DNA from: JADJLQ01 sp034439915
Lineage (GTDB): Bacteria; Bacteroidota; Bacteroidia; Chitinophagales; Saprospiraceae
Reading direction: 5' to 3'
Assembly (NCBI GenBank): GCA_034439915.1
Contig: JAWXBI010000131.1
Location: 8,637-72,636, forward strand
Length of the DNA stretch: 64,000 nt
In this document: in pieces, positions 51,268 to 60,634 of the stretch
How the letters are laid out: each line of letters starts with the position of its first letter
How positions within the stretch are numbered: position 1 is the first letter of the stretch
Made by a program: the position numbers and the translations under genes
The notes under the pieces: model-generated
What the model saw: only the letters and a program-made list of their open reading frames with translations
What the model was told of the DNA's origin: nothing
Databases searched by the model: none

Positions 51268-52175
51268 TGACTTATCATGTACCCGCGATGGTGCAGGAAG
51301 TCCTGGATGGTTTAAAGATCAAGCCGGAAGGGATTTATGTGGATGTCACTTTTGGAGGAGGGGGACATTCGAAAGCGATTCTCCAAAAATTAAATGCCAA
51401 AGGGCGTTTAATTGCATTTGACCAGGACGAAAATGCTTTTCAAAATCAGATTCAGGACGATCGATTTTTACTGATCCAGTCAAATTTTAGGTATCTCAAA
51501 AGGTATCTCAAATTTTATGAGGTCACTGGAATTGATGGCTTGCTTGCAGATCTGGGAGTATCCTCCCATCAGCTGGACAAGCCTGAAAGGGGGTTTGCTT
51601 TTAAACATCAGGATATCAACCTGCCCCTGGACATGAGGATGAATCTTCAACAAAGCCGAACAGCAGCCGATGTATTGAATCAAACGAAGGCCTCCAGACT
51701 GGAAACCATATTTAAAGAGTATGGGGAAATCTGGAATGCCGCCAAACTGGTGAAAGCCATTGAACAATACAAAGCCAGATCGCCAATACTTACCATCGGA
51801 CAATTGGTGACGGTTGCGAGTGCTATGGCCATAGGGCCGGTACATCAATACCTGGCTAAAACTTTCCAGGCTTTAAGGATTGAAGTGAATGATGAACTGC
51901 TTGTATTGGAACAACTGCTGGAAGATTCGGTTGAATTGCTCAACCCCGGAGGACGATTAGTGGTGATCTCTTATCACTCTCTGGAAGACCGGCTGGTAAA
52001 GAGGATAATTCAGGCAGGTAATGTGAAAGGCATAACACGTCAGGATTCATTTGGTAATAAAATAAATAAACTGGTGGCTATATCAAAAAAAACGATCCAG
52101 CCATCTGAAGAAGAAATAAAAGAAAACTACAGGGTGCGCAGTGCCCGACTACGAATTGCCGAAAAGTTGGCATAA
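51267..52175 (+). CDS. rsmH: 16S rRNA (cytosine1402-N4)-methyltransferase
   Basis: SAM-dependent methylation of C1402 in 16S rRNA (formerly MraW). 302 residues. The SAM motif is YVDVTFGGGGHSKAIL, followed by LLADLGVSSHQLD, PLDMRM, and the catalytic-domain ALRIEVNDEL and SYHSLEDRLVK. The end NYRVRSARLRIAEKL is typical. Translationally coupled to mraZ. Confidence 0.96.
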   Translation: MTYHVPAMVQEVLDGLKIKPEGIYVDVTFGGGGHSKAILQKLNAKGRLIAFDQDENAFQNQIQDDRFLLIQSNFRYLKRYLKFYEVTGIDGLLADLGVSSHQLDKPERGFAFKHQDINLPLDMRMNLQQSRTAADVLNQTKASRLETIFKEYGEIWNAAKLVKAIEQYKARSPILTIGQLVTVASAMAIGPVHQYLAKTFQALRIEVNDELLVLEQLLEDSVELLNPGGRLVVISYHSLEDRLVKRIIQAGNVKGITRQDSFGNKINKLVAISKKTIQPSEEEIKENYRVRSARLRIAEKLA

Positions 52176-52261
52176 ACCACTGCAAAAAATCATACCGGCC
52201 CAAAGCAGGATTAGTTTTCTGTGGCGGGATTGGAATATTTTTTAATCGAAATGAAATTAAA

Positions 52262-52573
52262 ATGGAAGAAAGGTCTCAAAATAAGTCTCTACATCAATTC
52301 CTGGCTGGAGGATTAGTCCTGAAGAATCTTTCATTTATATATTTCACAGGGATCCTGGCTCTGTTTTATATCGCTAACGCACATCAGGCCGAGCGAAAGG
52401 TGCGTAAAATTCATCGTTTGCGGGATGAGGTAAAAGAACTGAGATGGCATTATATGTCATTCAGATCCGAGTTTTTATTCTCCAGTTCTCCCACCCAATT
52501 GGCCAATGATGTCAAATCTATTGATTTGGGATATTACCACAAGTCGTCCACTAAAAAGCTGATCAAGAAGTAA
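52262..52573 (+). CDS. FtsL-like division protein
   Basis: 103 residues with one transmembrane helix at about 23-40 (LSFIYFTGILALFYIANA). A short coiled coil follows (RKVRKIHRLRDEVKELRWHYMS). Size, topology and position between rsmH and the penicillin-binding protein identify the FtsL analogue of Bacteroidota, although sequence similarity to E. coli FtsL is very low. Its stop overlaps the ftsI start by one base (TAATG). Confidence 0.85.
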   Translation: MEERSQNKSLHQFLAGGLVLKNLSFIYFTGILALFYIANAHQAERKVRKIHRLRDEVKELRWHYMSFRSEFLFSSSPTQLANDVKSIDLGYYHKSSTKKLIKK

Positions 52574-54666
52574 TGAAGGATGAAATCATCATACGGACCT
52601 ACGTAATCTTCCTGCTTTTTGTCCTGGTCGGGTTTCTGATTTTGGGCAGGGCAGTCCAGATTGGAATTCTGGAAGGAGACAACTGGAGGTCCAGAGGTGA
52701 CAGCTTGTATCTTAGGCACCAGCCCATTGAACCGGAAAGAGGAAATATATTATCCTCCGATGGACGAATGTTGGTTACTTCACTTCCACTGTTTGAGGTC
52801 AGGATGGATTTATTGGCTATTCCTAAAGATAAGTTTGTCAAACAGCTCGATTCATTGGCCCTCTGTTTATCCAGGTATGTCAACCCAGCCTTATCGGAAC
52901 GGGCATACCGGGACCTGATGTGGAGAGAGCGGCAGGCCGGAAACCGATATTTCCTGATCAAAGATGAAGTGTCCTATAGCCAATTGGAGAGGATCAAAAA
53001 ATTTCCGCTTTTCCGATTAGGAGGCAATAAAGGCGGGTTGATCATAGTCAAAAAATCAAGGAGGGAGCGCCCCTTCCGGTTGTTGGCTGCCAGGACCCTG
53101 GGTTCGGTAAGGGAAGGCGCTAAGCCGGTAGGATTGGAAGGATATTATGACGCGGTATTAGGAGGTGAAAAAGGGAGCCGGTTGGTTCAAAAAGTTTCCA
53201 AGGATATCTGGGTACCGGTCGACGACATCAGCGATTATGAGCCCAGAAGGGGACAAGATATAATTACTCATATTGATATCGATGTACAGGACATTGCAGA
53301 ACAGGCTTTGTATAAATCCATTGCTCATCATCAGGCTTTAGGGGGCACAGCGGTGGTGATGGATGTTAAAACCGGGGCGATAAAAGCAATGGCCAACCTG
53401 GTCCGCTTTGGGGACGATATTGGCGAGTATTTTAATTATGCGGTCGGTTCCGCCACGGAGCCTGGATCCACCTTTAAACTGGCTTCTATGATGGCCTTAC
53501 TGGAAGATGGTTATATAAGCCTTAACGACCGGGTCGATATTAAACATGGCGAAGTACAATTGTGCGGTAAAAAAGTAAAAGATTCAGAAAAGCACAACGT
53601 GGTCAACCCGACCTTAAAGCAAGTATTTGCCATGTCCTCCAATGTAGGGGTGGCTTTAACGGCGCAGAAATACTATGAAAAAAATGCCAAAAAATTTATA
53701 AAAAGGCTGGAACAGTTTGGTTTGAGTGAGCGCTCCGGAGTGGACCTCGAAGGTGAACCCAAACCTTTTATCAAACAAGCTTATAATCTGGAACAAAACT
53801 GGAGTTGTACCTCGATACCCTGGATGGCACATGGATATGAATTGACCCTGACCCCACTCCAGATGTTGACTTTTTACAATGCAGTAGCCAATAAAGGAAG
53901 GATGATGAAACCTCAATTGGTGCATCAAATCCTGGAGTATTCTGCCCCTATAAAGACTTTTAAACCGCAGGTTTTGAAGGACCAGATATGTGGTGGATCG
54001 ACACTGAAAATGGCTATGGAACTGCTAAAAAGTACTTCCGATACCGCAGGGACTGCCATAGCCTTGAAAAATAAATTGTATAAGGTAGCGGGTAAGACAG
54101 GTACTGCGGTCACCAATTATTTTAAAGGCGATATCAACGAAGGAAAAAAATACCAGGCGTCTTTTGCGGGATTTTTTCCGGCTGATGAACCGGTGTATTC
54201 CTGCATCGTAGTTATTTATGAGCCTTCAGCCAATGGCTTTTATGGAAGTTCTGCCGCTTTGCCCGTGTTTAAAGAAATTGCTGATTATTGTATTGCTTCC
54301 AAATTTATAATACCGGCTGATATGGCAGAGGTTCCTGCCGGTAAAGAACCAAATCAGATCCGGGCTGGTGGGTATTCTACTGATCTCCGCACCTTATTGC
54401 ATTTCAGCGGCGTGCGATTTGATAATAATTGTATCAACGAATGGGCAATACTGCGCCCGGCAGATAACAGACTGGAATTAACAGGCTTTAATGAAAAGGT
54501 GGATCTGATACCCGACGTGAGGGGTATGGGGCTCCGGGATGCCTTGTTCCTTCTGGAAAATAAAGGGCTGCGGGTAAGGTTGCAGGGACATGGAAGGGTA
54601 AGACACCAATCCATAGCCCCAGGGACTAAAATCCTGGGCCAGACGATTGAGTTAACGATGGGTTAG
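52573..54666 (+). CDS. ftsI: Division-specific penicillin-binding protein (FtsI/PBP3) with C-terminal PASTA domain
   Basis: Septal D,D-transpeptidase. 697 residues. One N-terminal helix (8-28) is followed by the pedestal domain (PERGNILSSDGRMLVTS). The transpeptidase domain has active-site Ser299 in STFK, SSN in MSSNVGVA, and KTGTA. A single PASTA domain (about 640-697, VDLIPDVRGMGLRDALFLLE) ends the chain, as in Bacteroidota and Gram-positive relatives but not E. coli. Four bases separate it from murE. Confidence 0.94.
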   Translation: MKDEIIIRTYVIFLLFVLVGFLILGRAVQIGILEGDNWRSRGDSLYLRHQPIEPERGNILSSDGRMLVTSLPLFEVRMDLLAIPKDKFVKQLDSLALCLSRYVNPALSERAYRDLMWRERQAGNRYFLIKDEVSYSQLERIKKFPLFRLGGNKGGLIIVKKSRRERPFRLLAARTLGSVREGAKPVGLEGYYDAVLGGEKGSRLVQKVSKDIWVPVDDISDYEPRRGQDIITHIDIDVQDIAEQALYKSIAHHQALGGTAVVMDVKTGAIKAMANLVRFGDDIGEYFNYAVGSATEPGSTFKLASMMALLEDGYISLNDRVDIKHGEVQLCGKKVKDSEKHNVVNPTLKQVFAMSSNVGVALTAQKYYEKNAKKFIKRLEQFGLSERSGVDLEGEPKPFIKQAYNLEQNWSCTSIPWMAHGYELTLTPLQMLTFYNAVANKGRMMKPQLVHQILEYSAPIKTFKPQVLKDQICGGSTLKMAMELLKSTSDTAGTAIALKNKLYKVAGKTGTAVTNYFKGDINEGKKYQASFAGFFPADEPVYSCIVVIYEPSANGFYGSSAALPVFKEIADYCIASKFIIPADMAEVPAGKEPNQIRAGGYSTDLRTLLHFSGVRFDNNCINEWAILRPADNRLELTGFNEKVDLIPDVRGMGLRDALFLLENKGLRVRLQGHGRVRHQSIAPGTKILGQTIELTMG

Positions 54667-54670
54667 ATAT

Positions 54671-56125
54671 ATGAAATGGAGTGAATTAAAAAGTAAAATA
54701 AAGTTCTTTGACATAAATGGAAGCGCAGATTTTGAAGTAAAAGGTGTTGAGCTGGATTCCAGGAGAATTCAACCGGATTTTATCTTCATTGCACAAAAAG
54801 GATTGACCACAGATGGCCATCAGTTTATAAATCAGGCTATCAGTTCGGGAGCCAGAGCTGTTGTCTGTGAACAATGGCCCGGGCAGCTGGTGGAGGGTGT
54901 TGAATATATCTTATCCAATGAAACGGCAGAGTTGGCGGGTGAATTGGCCGGATTGTTTTATGAGTCCCCTTCACAAAAGCTCAGCCTGGTTGGGGTGACC
55001 GGCACCAATGGAAAAACAACAACCGTCACCTTGCTTTACCGGTTGGTTAAAGCCCTGGGTTATAAAGCGGGCTTATTGAGTACGATTCAAAATTTTATCC
55101 ATGATGAAATCGTCCCGGCGACGCATACCACACCGGACGTGATCAGGATAAATGAATTGTTGAACAGCATGGTAAAAGCCGGATGTGATTTTGCTTTTAT
55201 GGAAGTCAGTTCCCATGCAATGAAACAAAAAAGGGTTGCTGGTTTACAGTTCAAAGGTGGAATATTTACCAATATCACCCACGATCACCTCGATTACCAT
55301 GGAAGTTTTAAGGACTATCTGTATTGTAAAAAATTATTTTTCGATCAATTGTCTTCTAACGCTTTTGCCATAATAAATAAGGACGACCGCAATGGTCCGG
55401 TGATGGTTCAGAATACCAAAGCAACAGTGATTAGCTATTCGCTGCAACAACTGGCTACGGTTAAAGGAAAGATCAAGGCGAATACTTTACAAGGGTTGTT
55501 GTTGGAGATCAATACCATTGAAGTTCATTTCAGGTTGATCGGTACATTCAATGCCTATAATTTATTGGCCTGTTATGCTGCCGCGGTCAACCTGGGGTTT
55601 GATACCCTGGAAGTATTGACTGCCATGAGCGAGTTGCCCGCAGTCGATGGGAGGTTTGATACCTACTATCATCCGGAACGAAAAGTGTTGGGTGTCGTCG
55701 ATTATGCCCATACGCCGGATGCTTTGGCAAATGTACTGGACACCATTAAAGCATTAAAGTCACCAGATGCCAGGGTGTTTACGGTGGTTGGATGTGGTGG
55801 AGACCGGGACCGCACAAAAAGACCAGTGATGGCCGGGATTGCGATGAAGCAAAGCGACTGGGTCATTTTAACCTCAGATAATCCCAGGACGGAAGATCCG
55901 GAAAAAATACTGGATGAGATGGCAGCGGGAGTTAGTGTGGTGGATCAGCAACGCTTTTTTAGAGTAGCTGACCGGAGGCAAGCCATAAAGCTGGCAGCCC
56001 AACTCGCTAACATACCCGGAGATATTATTCTCATTGCAGGCAAAGGCCACGAAACATATCAGGAAATAGCAGGCAAGCGCTTTCCATTTGACGATAAAAT
56101 CATATTAAAAGAAGTTTTAATATGA
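54671..56125 (+). CDS. murE: UDP-MurNAc-tripeptide synthetase (meso-diaminopimelate-adding)
   Basis: Adds the third residue to the peptidoglycan stem peptide. 484 residues. The ATP motif is GVTGTNGKTTT (from 108), and HTTPDVIRINELL and EVSSHAMKQKR are family marks. The specificity motif DNPR (403-406) predicts meso-diaminopimelate rather than lysine. The usual next gene, murF, is missing here: a 125-nt non-coding gap leads directly to mraY. Confidence 0.95.
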   Translation: MKWSELKSKIKFFDINGSADFEVKGVELDSRRIQPDFIFIAQKGLTTDGHQFINQAISSGARAVVCEQWPGQLVEGVEYILSNETAELAGELAGLFYESPSQKLSLVGVTGTNGKTTTVTLLYRLVKALGYKAGLLSTIQNFIHDEIVPATHTTPDVIRINELLNSMVKAGCDFAFMEVSSHAMKQKRVAGLQFKGGIFTNITHDHLDYHGSFKDYLYCKKLFFDQLSSNAFAIINKDDRNGPVMVQNTKATVISYSLQQLATVKGKIKANTLQGLLLEINTIEVHFRLIGTFNAYNLLACYAAAVNLGFDTLEVLTAMSELPAVDGRFDTYYHPERKVLGVVDYAHTPDALANVLDTIKALKSPDARVFTVVGCGGDRDRTKRPVMAGIAMKQSDWVILTSDNPRTEDPEKILDEMAAGVSVVDQQRFFRVADRRQAIKLAAQLANIPGDIILIAGKGHETYQEIAGKRFPFDDKIILKEVLI

Positions 56126-56171
56126 TTATTAAAAAGTTAATTATCATTCTCAGGTTGGTTTTAACAGGTAC

Positions 56172-56234
56172 AGCGGGCGACGGTCTCAAAAGTGAAATCT
56201 TACCCCGCTTCCCTGTTTTTTCAAACAGCGGGAT
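56172..56234 (+). promoter_or_regulatory. Possible alternative-pairing element in the murE-mraY gap
   Basis: ACAGCGGG occurs at 56172-56179 and 56227-56234. A single CCCGCT at 56206-56211 lies between them and can pair with the AGCGGG of either copy. The second pairing competes with CTGTTT/AAACAG (56215-56220 with 56225-56230). Two mutually exclusive stems suggest an attenuator or a processing site. There is no T run after the second stem. Confidence 0.35.
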
Positions 56235-56250
56235 ATTCAGGATATAAATC

Positions 56251-57504
56251 ATGCTCTATCATTTATTCGAATATATAAACAAACACGTAGACATACCGGG
56301 TGCCGGTCTTTTCCGGTATATCTCATTCCGGGCAGGAGGGGCATTGATCTTTTCGTTGTTAATTTCGATGATATTTGGTAACCGGATCATCCGTTACCTG
56401 CGCGCCAGACAGATCGGGGAATCGGTAAGGGACCTGGGGTTGAGCGGTCAAAAAGAAAAAGAAGGTACCCCAACCATGGGAGGGATTATCATTATCCTGT
56501 CCATTGTTGTTCCATGTTTGTTATGGGCCAGATTGGACAATGTCTATATCTTATTGATGTTGCTGGTGACCTGTTGGTTGTTTTTGATCGGCTTCCTGGA
56601 TGACTATATAAAAGTATTTAAAAAGAATAAACAAGGCTTAAAAGCAAAGACCAAATTAATAGGCCAGATCGGGGTAGGACTGATTGTCGCACTCACGTTG
56701 CTTTATAATAAAAACGTTTTGATCCGACTCCCTGAGACCGAAGCGATCGCTAATCAATATGAGATTGTGGAAAAATTACCTGCGAATACGGATCCTTCCA
56801 ATGATCGTACCCTGGTCCATGCGCGATCCTTATCCACCAATGTGCCCTTTACTAAAGGCAATGTGTTTGATTATTCAGATTTATTGAGTTGGATAGGACC
56901 GGTGGGCCAATCGTTAACCCCGCTATTGTATATCCTTATTGTAATTTTTATTGTAACGGCAGTATCCAATGGTTCCAATCTCACAGATGGACTGGATGGG
57001 CTGGCTACAGGGGTATCGGCCATTGTAGGGGTGACGCTGGGCGTATTTGCCTATGTCAGTGGTAATGCCATCTTTGCGGATTACCTGGGTATTTATTTTA
57101 TTCCCAATTCATCGGAACTGGTCATTTTTACCGCTTGTTTTATCGGGGCTTGTATTGGTTTCCTCTGGTACAATTCTTATCCGGCCACCGTGTTTATGGG
57201 TGATACGGGTAGCCTGACGCTCGGGGGCATTGTAGCAACATTGGCCATTGTATTGAGAAAAGAGCTTTTATTGCCGGTATTGTGCGGCATATTCTTTATC
57301 GAAATATTGTCCGTTTTAATTCAGGTTTCTTATTTCAAGTACACCAAAAAAAAATATGGCGAAGGACGTCGCATATTCAAAATGTCCCCGCTTCATCATC
57401 ATTTTCAGAAATCCGGGATGCACGAGGCAAAGATTGTAAACCGCTTCTGGATCCTGGCGGTATTATTGGCCGTAGTCACCATCATCACCCTTAAAATCAG
57501 GTAA
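56251..57504 (+). CDS. mraY: Phospho-MurNAc-pentapeptide transferase (lipid I synthase)
   Basis: Ten-helix inner-membrane enzyme that transfers phospho-MurNAc-pentapeptide to undecaprenyl phosphate. 417 residues, longer than E. coli MraY (360) because of a cytoplasmic insertion around residues 165-210 (EAIANQYEIVEKLPANTDPS), a feature I recall in Bacteroidota. Active-site marks are FLDDYIKV, NLTDGLDGL (243-251), FMGDTGSL and the histidine cluster LHHHFQKSG. One nt separates its stop from the ftsW start, where murD usually lies. Confidence 0.95.
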   Translation: MLYHLFEYINKHVDIPGAGLFRYISFRAGGALIFSLLISMIFGNRIIRYLRARQIGESVRDLGLSGQKEKEGTPTMGGIIIILSIVVPCLLWARLDNVYILLMLLVTCWLFLIGFLDDYIKVFKKNKQGLKAKTKLIGQIGVGLIVALTLLYNKNVLIRLPETEAIANQYEIVEKLPANTDPSNDRTLVHARSLSTNVPFTKGNVFDYSDLLSWIGPVGQSLTPLLYILIVIFIVTAVSNGSNLTDGLDGLATGVSAIVGVTLGVFAYVSGNAIFADYLGIYFIPNSSELVIFTACFIGACIGFLWYNSYPATVFMGDTGSLTLGGIVATLAIVLRKELLLPVLCGIFFIEILSVLIQVSYFKYTKKKYGEGRRIFKMSPLHHHFQKSGMHEAKIVNRFWILAVLLAVVTIITLKIR

Positions 57505-57505
57505 T

Positions 57506-58726
57506 ATGCTTCAGATTACAGCAAAAAAAGAATGGAAAGGAGATAAGGTAATGTGGCTGATCGTAGGCATTCTGATTGGTTTTGGTCTGTTGGCAGTCTA
57601 TAGCGCTACGGGTAGTATGGCCTACCAGCGTTATAGGGGTAATACTGAAATATATCTTTTTAAACAACTCGTCATGGTGGGCCTGGGTCTATTGTGTATG
57701 TATGCCTGCCATCGTCAGAATTATCTCATCTATAATAAGCTGGCACCTGTTTTATTTTTAGCAGCAGTGCCCCTTTTGATTTACACGCTGGCTTTCGGGG
57801 TCGAAACCAATGAAGCCAAACGCTGGATCACCTTACCGGTCATCAACCTCTCCTTTCAAACCAGTGATTTTGCCCGGTTGGCACTGATTATTTATTTAGC
57901 GAGGTCCTTGTCCAACAAACAAGAATACATCAAAGACTTTAAGAGCGCTTTTATTCCCATCATGGTGCCGATATTGATCATCTGTGGCCTGATTGCCCCG
58001 GCTAACCTTTCCACTGCCTTGTTGTTGTTTTTAACCTCGGTCATGCTGATGTATGTGGGCAGGGTTTCGTTTAAATACATTTTTATGATGGCTATTTTTG
58101 GATTGATGATGTTTGGGATCGTAGTCCTGGTCTGGTGGTTCTTTCCGGATGCTGTCCGGGTGGAAACCTGGATATCACGCATCAGCGACTTTATGTCCAA
58201 TGAAAACGGGGGTGGCTATCAGGTTCAACAATCTAAAATTGCAATTGCCAATGGCTCCTGGTTGGGAGTAGGCCCGGGTAATAGTTCACAACGCAATTTT
58301 CTGCCGGCGGCTTATGCTGACTATATCTATGCTATAATATGCGAAGAGTATGGTTTGATTGGTGCTACAGGTATTCTACTCTTGTACCTCTGGTTATTAT
58401 TTCGTGTTTCCCGAATTGTAATGAAAAGCCCGAAAGCTTTTGGGGCTATCCTGGCTATGGGATTGACCCTTAACCTGGTTGTTCAGGCTTTTGCCAATAT
58501 GGCCGTTTCCGTAAATCTGGTACCCGTAACCGGACTGACCCTGCCTCTGGTCAGCATGGGAGGTACTTCTGTATTATTTACGAGTGTAGCGTTTGGCATT
58601 ATCATGAGTGTTAGTAAATACATCGAGTCTATTCAGGAAGAACAACCTGCACCGGAGAAAGAATTGATCCCGTTGTCGAAAAATGATCTAACCACTAAAA
58701 CGAATGCCGATGAAGGTGATTATTAG
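57506..58726 (+). CDS. ftsW: Septal peptidoglycan polymerase FtsW (SEDS family)
   Basis: Multi-helix SEDS glycosyltransferase that polymerises lipid II with FtsI. 406 residues with about ten helices. SEDS marks are IYLFKQLVMVGLG, RWITLPVINLSFQTSDFARL, the long periplasmic loop ...QVQQSKIAIANGSWLGVGPGNS, and LPLVSMGGTSVLFTSVAFG near the end. The C-terminal 23 bases overlap murG. Confidence 0.95.
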   Translation: MLQITAKKEWKGDKVMWLIVGILIGFGLLAVYSATGSMAYQRYRGNTEIYLFKQLVMVGLGLLCMYACHRQNYLIYNKLAPVLFLAAVPLLIYTLAFGVETNEAKRWITLPVINLSFQTSDFARLALIIYLARSLSNKQEYIKDFKSAFIPIMVPILIICGLIAPANLSTALLLFLTSVMLMYVGRVSFKYIFMMAIFGLMMFGIVVLVWWFFPDAVRVETWISRISDFMSNENGGGYQVQQSKIAIANGSWLGVGPGNSSQRNFLPAAYADYIYAIICEEYGLIGATGILLLYLWLLFRVSRIVMKSPKAFGAILAMGLTLNLVVQAFANMAVSVNLVPVTGLTLPLVSMGGTSVLFTSVAFGIIMSVSKYIESIQEEQPAPEKELIPLSKNDLTTKTNADEGDY

Positions 58727-59810
58727 CGGTGGAGGAACCGGTGGCCACATTTTCCCGGCAATTGCAATTGCCCAGGAATTGAAGCAGAGAAATACTGCCA
58801 CGGCGATTCTTTTTGTTGGTGCAAACAGAAGAATGGAAATGGAAAAAGTTCCTCAAGCCGGATTTGACATCCAGGGATTGGATGTGGCCGGGTGGAACAG
58901 AGCTTCCTTGGTTAAAAACCTGGGCTTACCGTGGAAAATAACCAAAGCGATGATCGCAGGTTATAAAATATTAAAATCATTCAAACCCACCATAGTGGTT
59001 GGGGTGGGAGGTTATGCCAGTGCGCCTATGCTGTACCTGGCCACCTGGTTAAAAATACCAACACTGATCCAGGAACAAAACTCATTTGCGGGAAAGACCA
59101 ATACGATATTAGGAAAAAAAGTGGACAAAGTCTGTGTTGCTTACGAAAACATGGATAAGTTTTTTCCAAAGGATAAAATTGTGGTCACCGGAAACCCGGT
59201 GCGGAAAGACTTGATCAACCTGGCCAGTAAAAAAGAGGAAGGGATTGAATATTTTAAACTATCAGAGGAAAAAAGAACAGTACTGATCATGGGAGGAAGC
59301 CTGGGTGCACGATCCCTCAACGAAAGTATGGCTTCCCAAACCCAGTTCATTGCCAATCAAAGTTCAATACAATGGATCTGGCAATATGGTAAACAAGGGG
59401 CTGCCCAATATCGGGATTGTGCTACAGCTCAGCTGGAGCAGGTAAAAGCAGTGGAGTTCATCGACCGGGCCGATCTGGCCTATGCTGTTGCTGATGTACT
59501 ACTTTGCAGAGCCGGAGCACTGACTATTTCTGAAATACTCATTGCCAACAAACCGGTTATTTTGGTGCCTTCCCCTATGGTCGCAGAAGACCATCAAACC
59601 CATAATGCGTTAGCCCTGGTTAACAAAAGTGCAGCCTGGATATTACCGGATGCGGAGGTAATTGCATCGGGGGCTGCCCGGGTAATCGAATTGCTCAATG
59701 ACGATCTGACTATAAACAGTATGAAACATGCCCAGCTGGGTCTGGCCCGCATGGATGCAGCCCAGGCCATAGTGGATGAAATTTACCGGTTAAATCAGCA
59801 AGCAGCATGA
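58704..59810 (+). CDS. murG: UDP-GlcNAc:lipid I GlcNAc transferase (lipid II synthase)
   Basis: Adds GlcNAc to lipid I on the inner membrane face. 368 residues. The N-terminal glycine-rich loop is GGGTGGHIFPA (from 9). Other landmarks are VGVGGYASAPML, QEQNSFAGKTN, TGNPVRKDL, GGSLGARSLNE and the C-terminal LVPSPMVAEDHQTHNA. Start alternatives are 58704 (MPMKV) and 58710 (MKVII). Both overlap ftsW, so it is translationally coupled. murC, the normal next gene in many clusters, is absent. Confidence 0.95.
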   Translation: MPMKVIISGGGTGGHIFPAIAIAQELKQRNTATAILFVGANRRMEMEKVPQAGFDIQGLDVAGWNRASLVKNLGLPWKITKAMIAGYKILKSFKPTIVVGVGGYASAPMLYLATWLKIPTLIQEQNSFAGKTNTILGKKVDKVCVAYENMDKFFPKDKIVVTGNPVRKDLINLASKKEEGIEYFKLSEEKRTVLIMGGSLGARSLNESMASQTQFIANQSSIQWIWQYGKQGAAQYRDCATAQLEQVKAVEFIDRADLAYAVADVLLCRAGALTISEILIANKPVILVPSPMVAEDHQTHNALALVNKSAAWILPDAEVIASGAARVIELLNDDLTINSMKHAQLGLARMDAAQAIVDEIYRLNQQAA

Positions 59811-60601
59811 AGAAGTTCTTCAGAAATATCGCTTCTGATCACAATATGCTTAAGCTGGGCATGGGGCTTACGATTTTGTTGTTTATCGTGTTTTACAACC
59901 GGGCGGGAAGATTTAAAGAAAAAACACTTTCCGGACCCATGAAGGTGCAAGTCGAACATCTGGAGAGTGGAAATGATTTTATCACGACGGAGGAAATGAG
60001 AGAAAAAGTCCTGAAGAAATTTCAAAGCGAATTTTCAGGAGTGCCTTTGGATAGAATAAATCCACTTCAACTGGAATCCGAATTACAATCACTGGATTTT
60101 ATCAAGTCTACAGACGTTTATCTCGATGCCAATAATTGCCTCAATATTTATGTGCGTCAGCGTGAACCTATTTTAAGGTTGATTTCACCGGAAGGCCGGA
60201 GCCAGTATGTAGATAAAGATGGCAGCCTGATGCCGGCGTCTATCCATTATTCACCCAGGGTACTGGTTGCTTTTGCAGCCGTTGGGCAACGTCGGGATTC
60301 GCTGAATATCCATAGTCCGGGGTTGGAAAAAGATCTGTTTGACCTTGCAAAGTATATTGAGGGCGACCGCTTTTTAAATGCTTTGGTGGAAGAAATACTG
60401 GTCAATGAGCAGCTCGAATGGAGTTTGATTCCCAAATTTGGGCCATCCACTATTTTACTGGGCAGTTTGGAATACTTGGAAGACAAGACTACACGGCTTA
60501 AACGGGTATACAAAGAGATTTTACCCATACAGGGCTGGGACTATTACAATTTAGTAAACTTAAAATTTTATGGACAGGTCATATGTACCAAACGAGCATA
60601 A
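59807..60601 (+). CDS. ftsQ: Cell division protein FtsQ
   Basis: 264 residues. One helix near the N-terminus (17-33, MGLTILLFIVFYN) is followed by a POTRA-like domain (LESGNDFITTEEMREKVLKKF, RINPLQLESELQSLDFI) and a beta domain (INIYVRQREPILRLI-like, YVDKDGSLMP). It connects early and late division proteins in the periplasm. The start overlaps murG by 4 nt. Identity rests on topology, POTRA features and position before ftsA, since FtsQ sequences diverge strongly. Confidence 0.9.
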   Translation: MKKFFRNIASDHNMLKLGMGLTILLFIVFYNRAGRFKEKTLSGPMKVQVEHLESGNDFITTEEMREKVLKKFQSEFSGVPLDRINPLQLESELQSLDFIKSTDVYLDANNCLNIYVRQREPILRLISPEGRSQYVDKDGSLMPASIHYSPRVLVAFAAVGQRRDSLNIHSPGLEKDLFDLAKYIEGDRFLNALVEEILVNEQLEWSLIPKFGPSTILLGSLEYLEDKTTRLKRVYKEILPIQGWDYYNLVNLKFYGQVICTKRA

Positions 60602-60634
60602 TACAATCTATTTATCATACTAAAACCAATAAAG

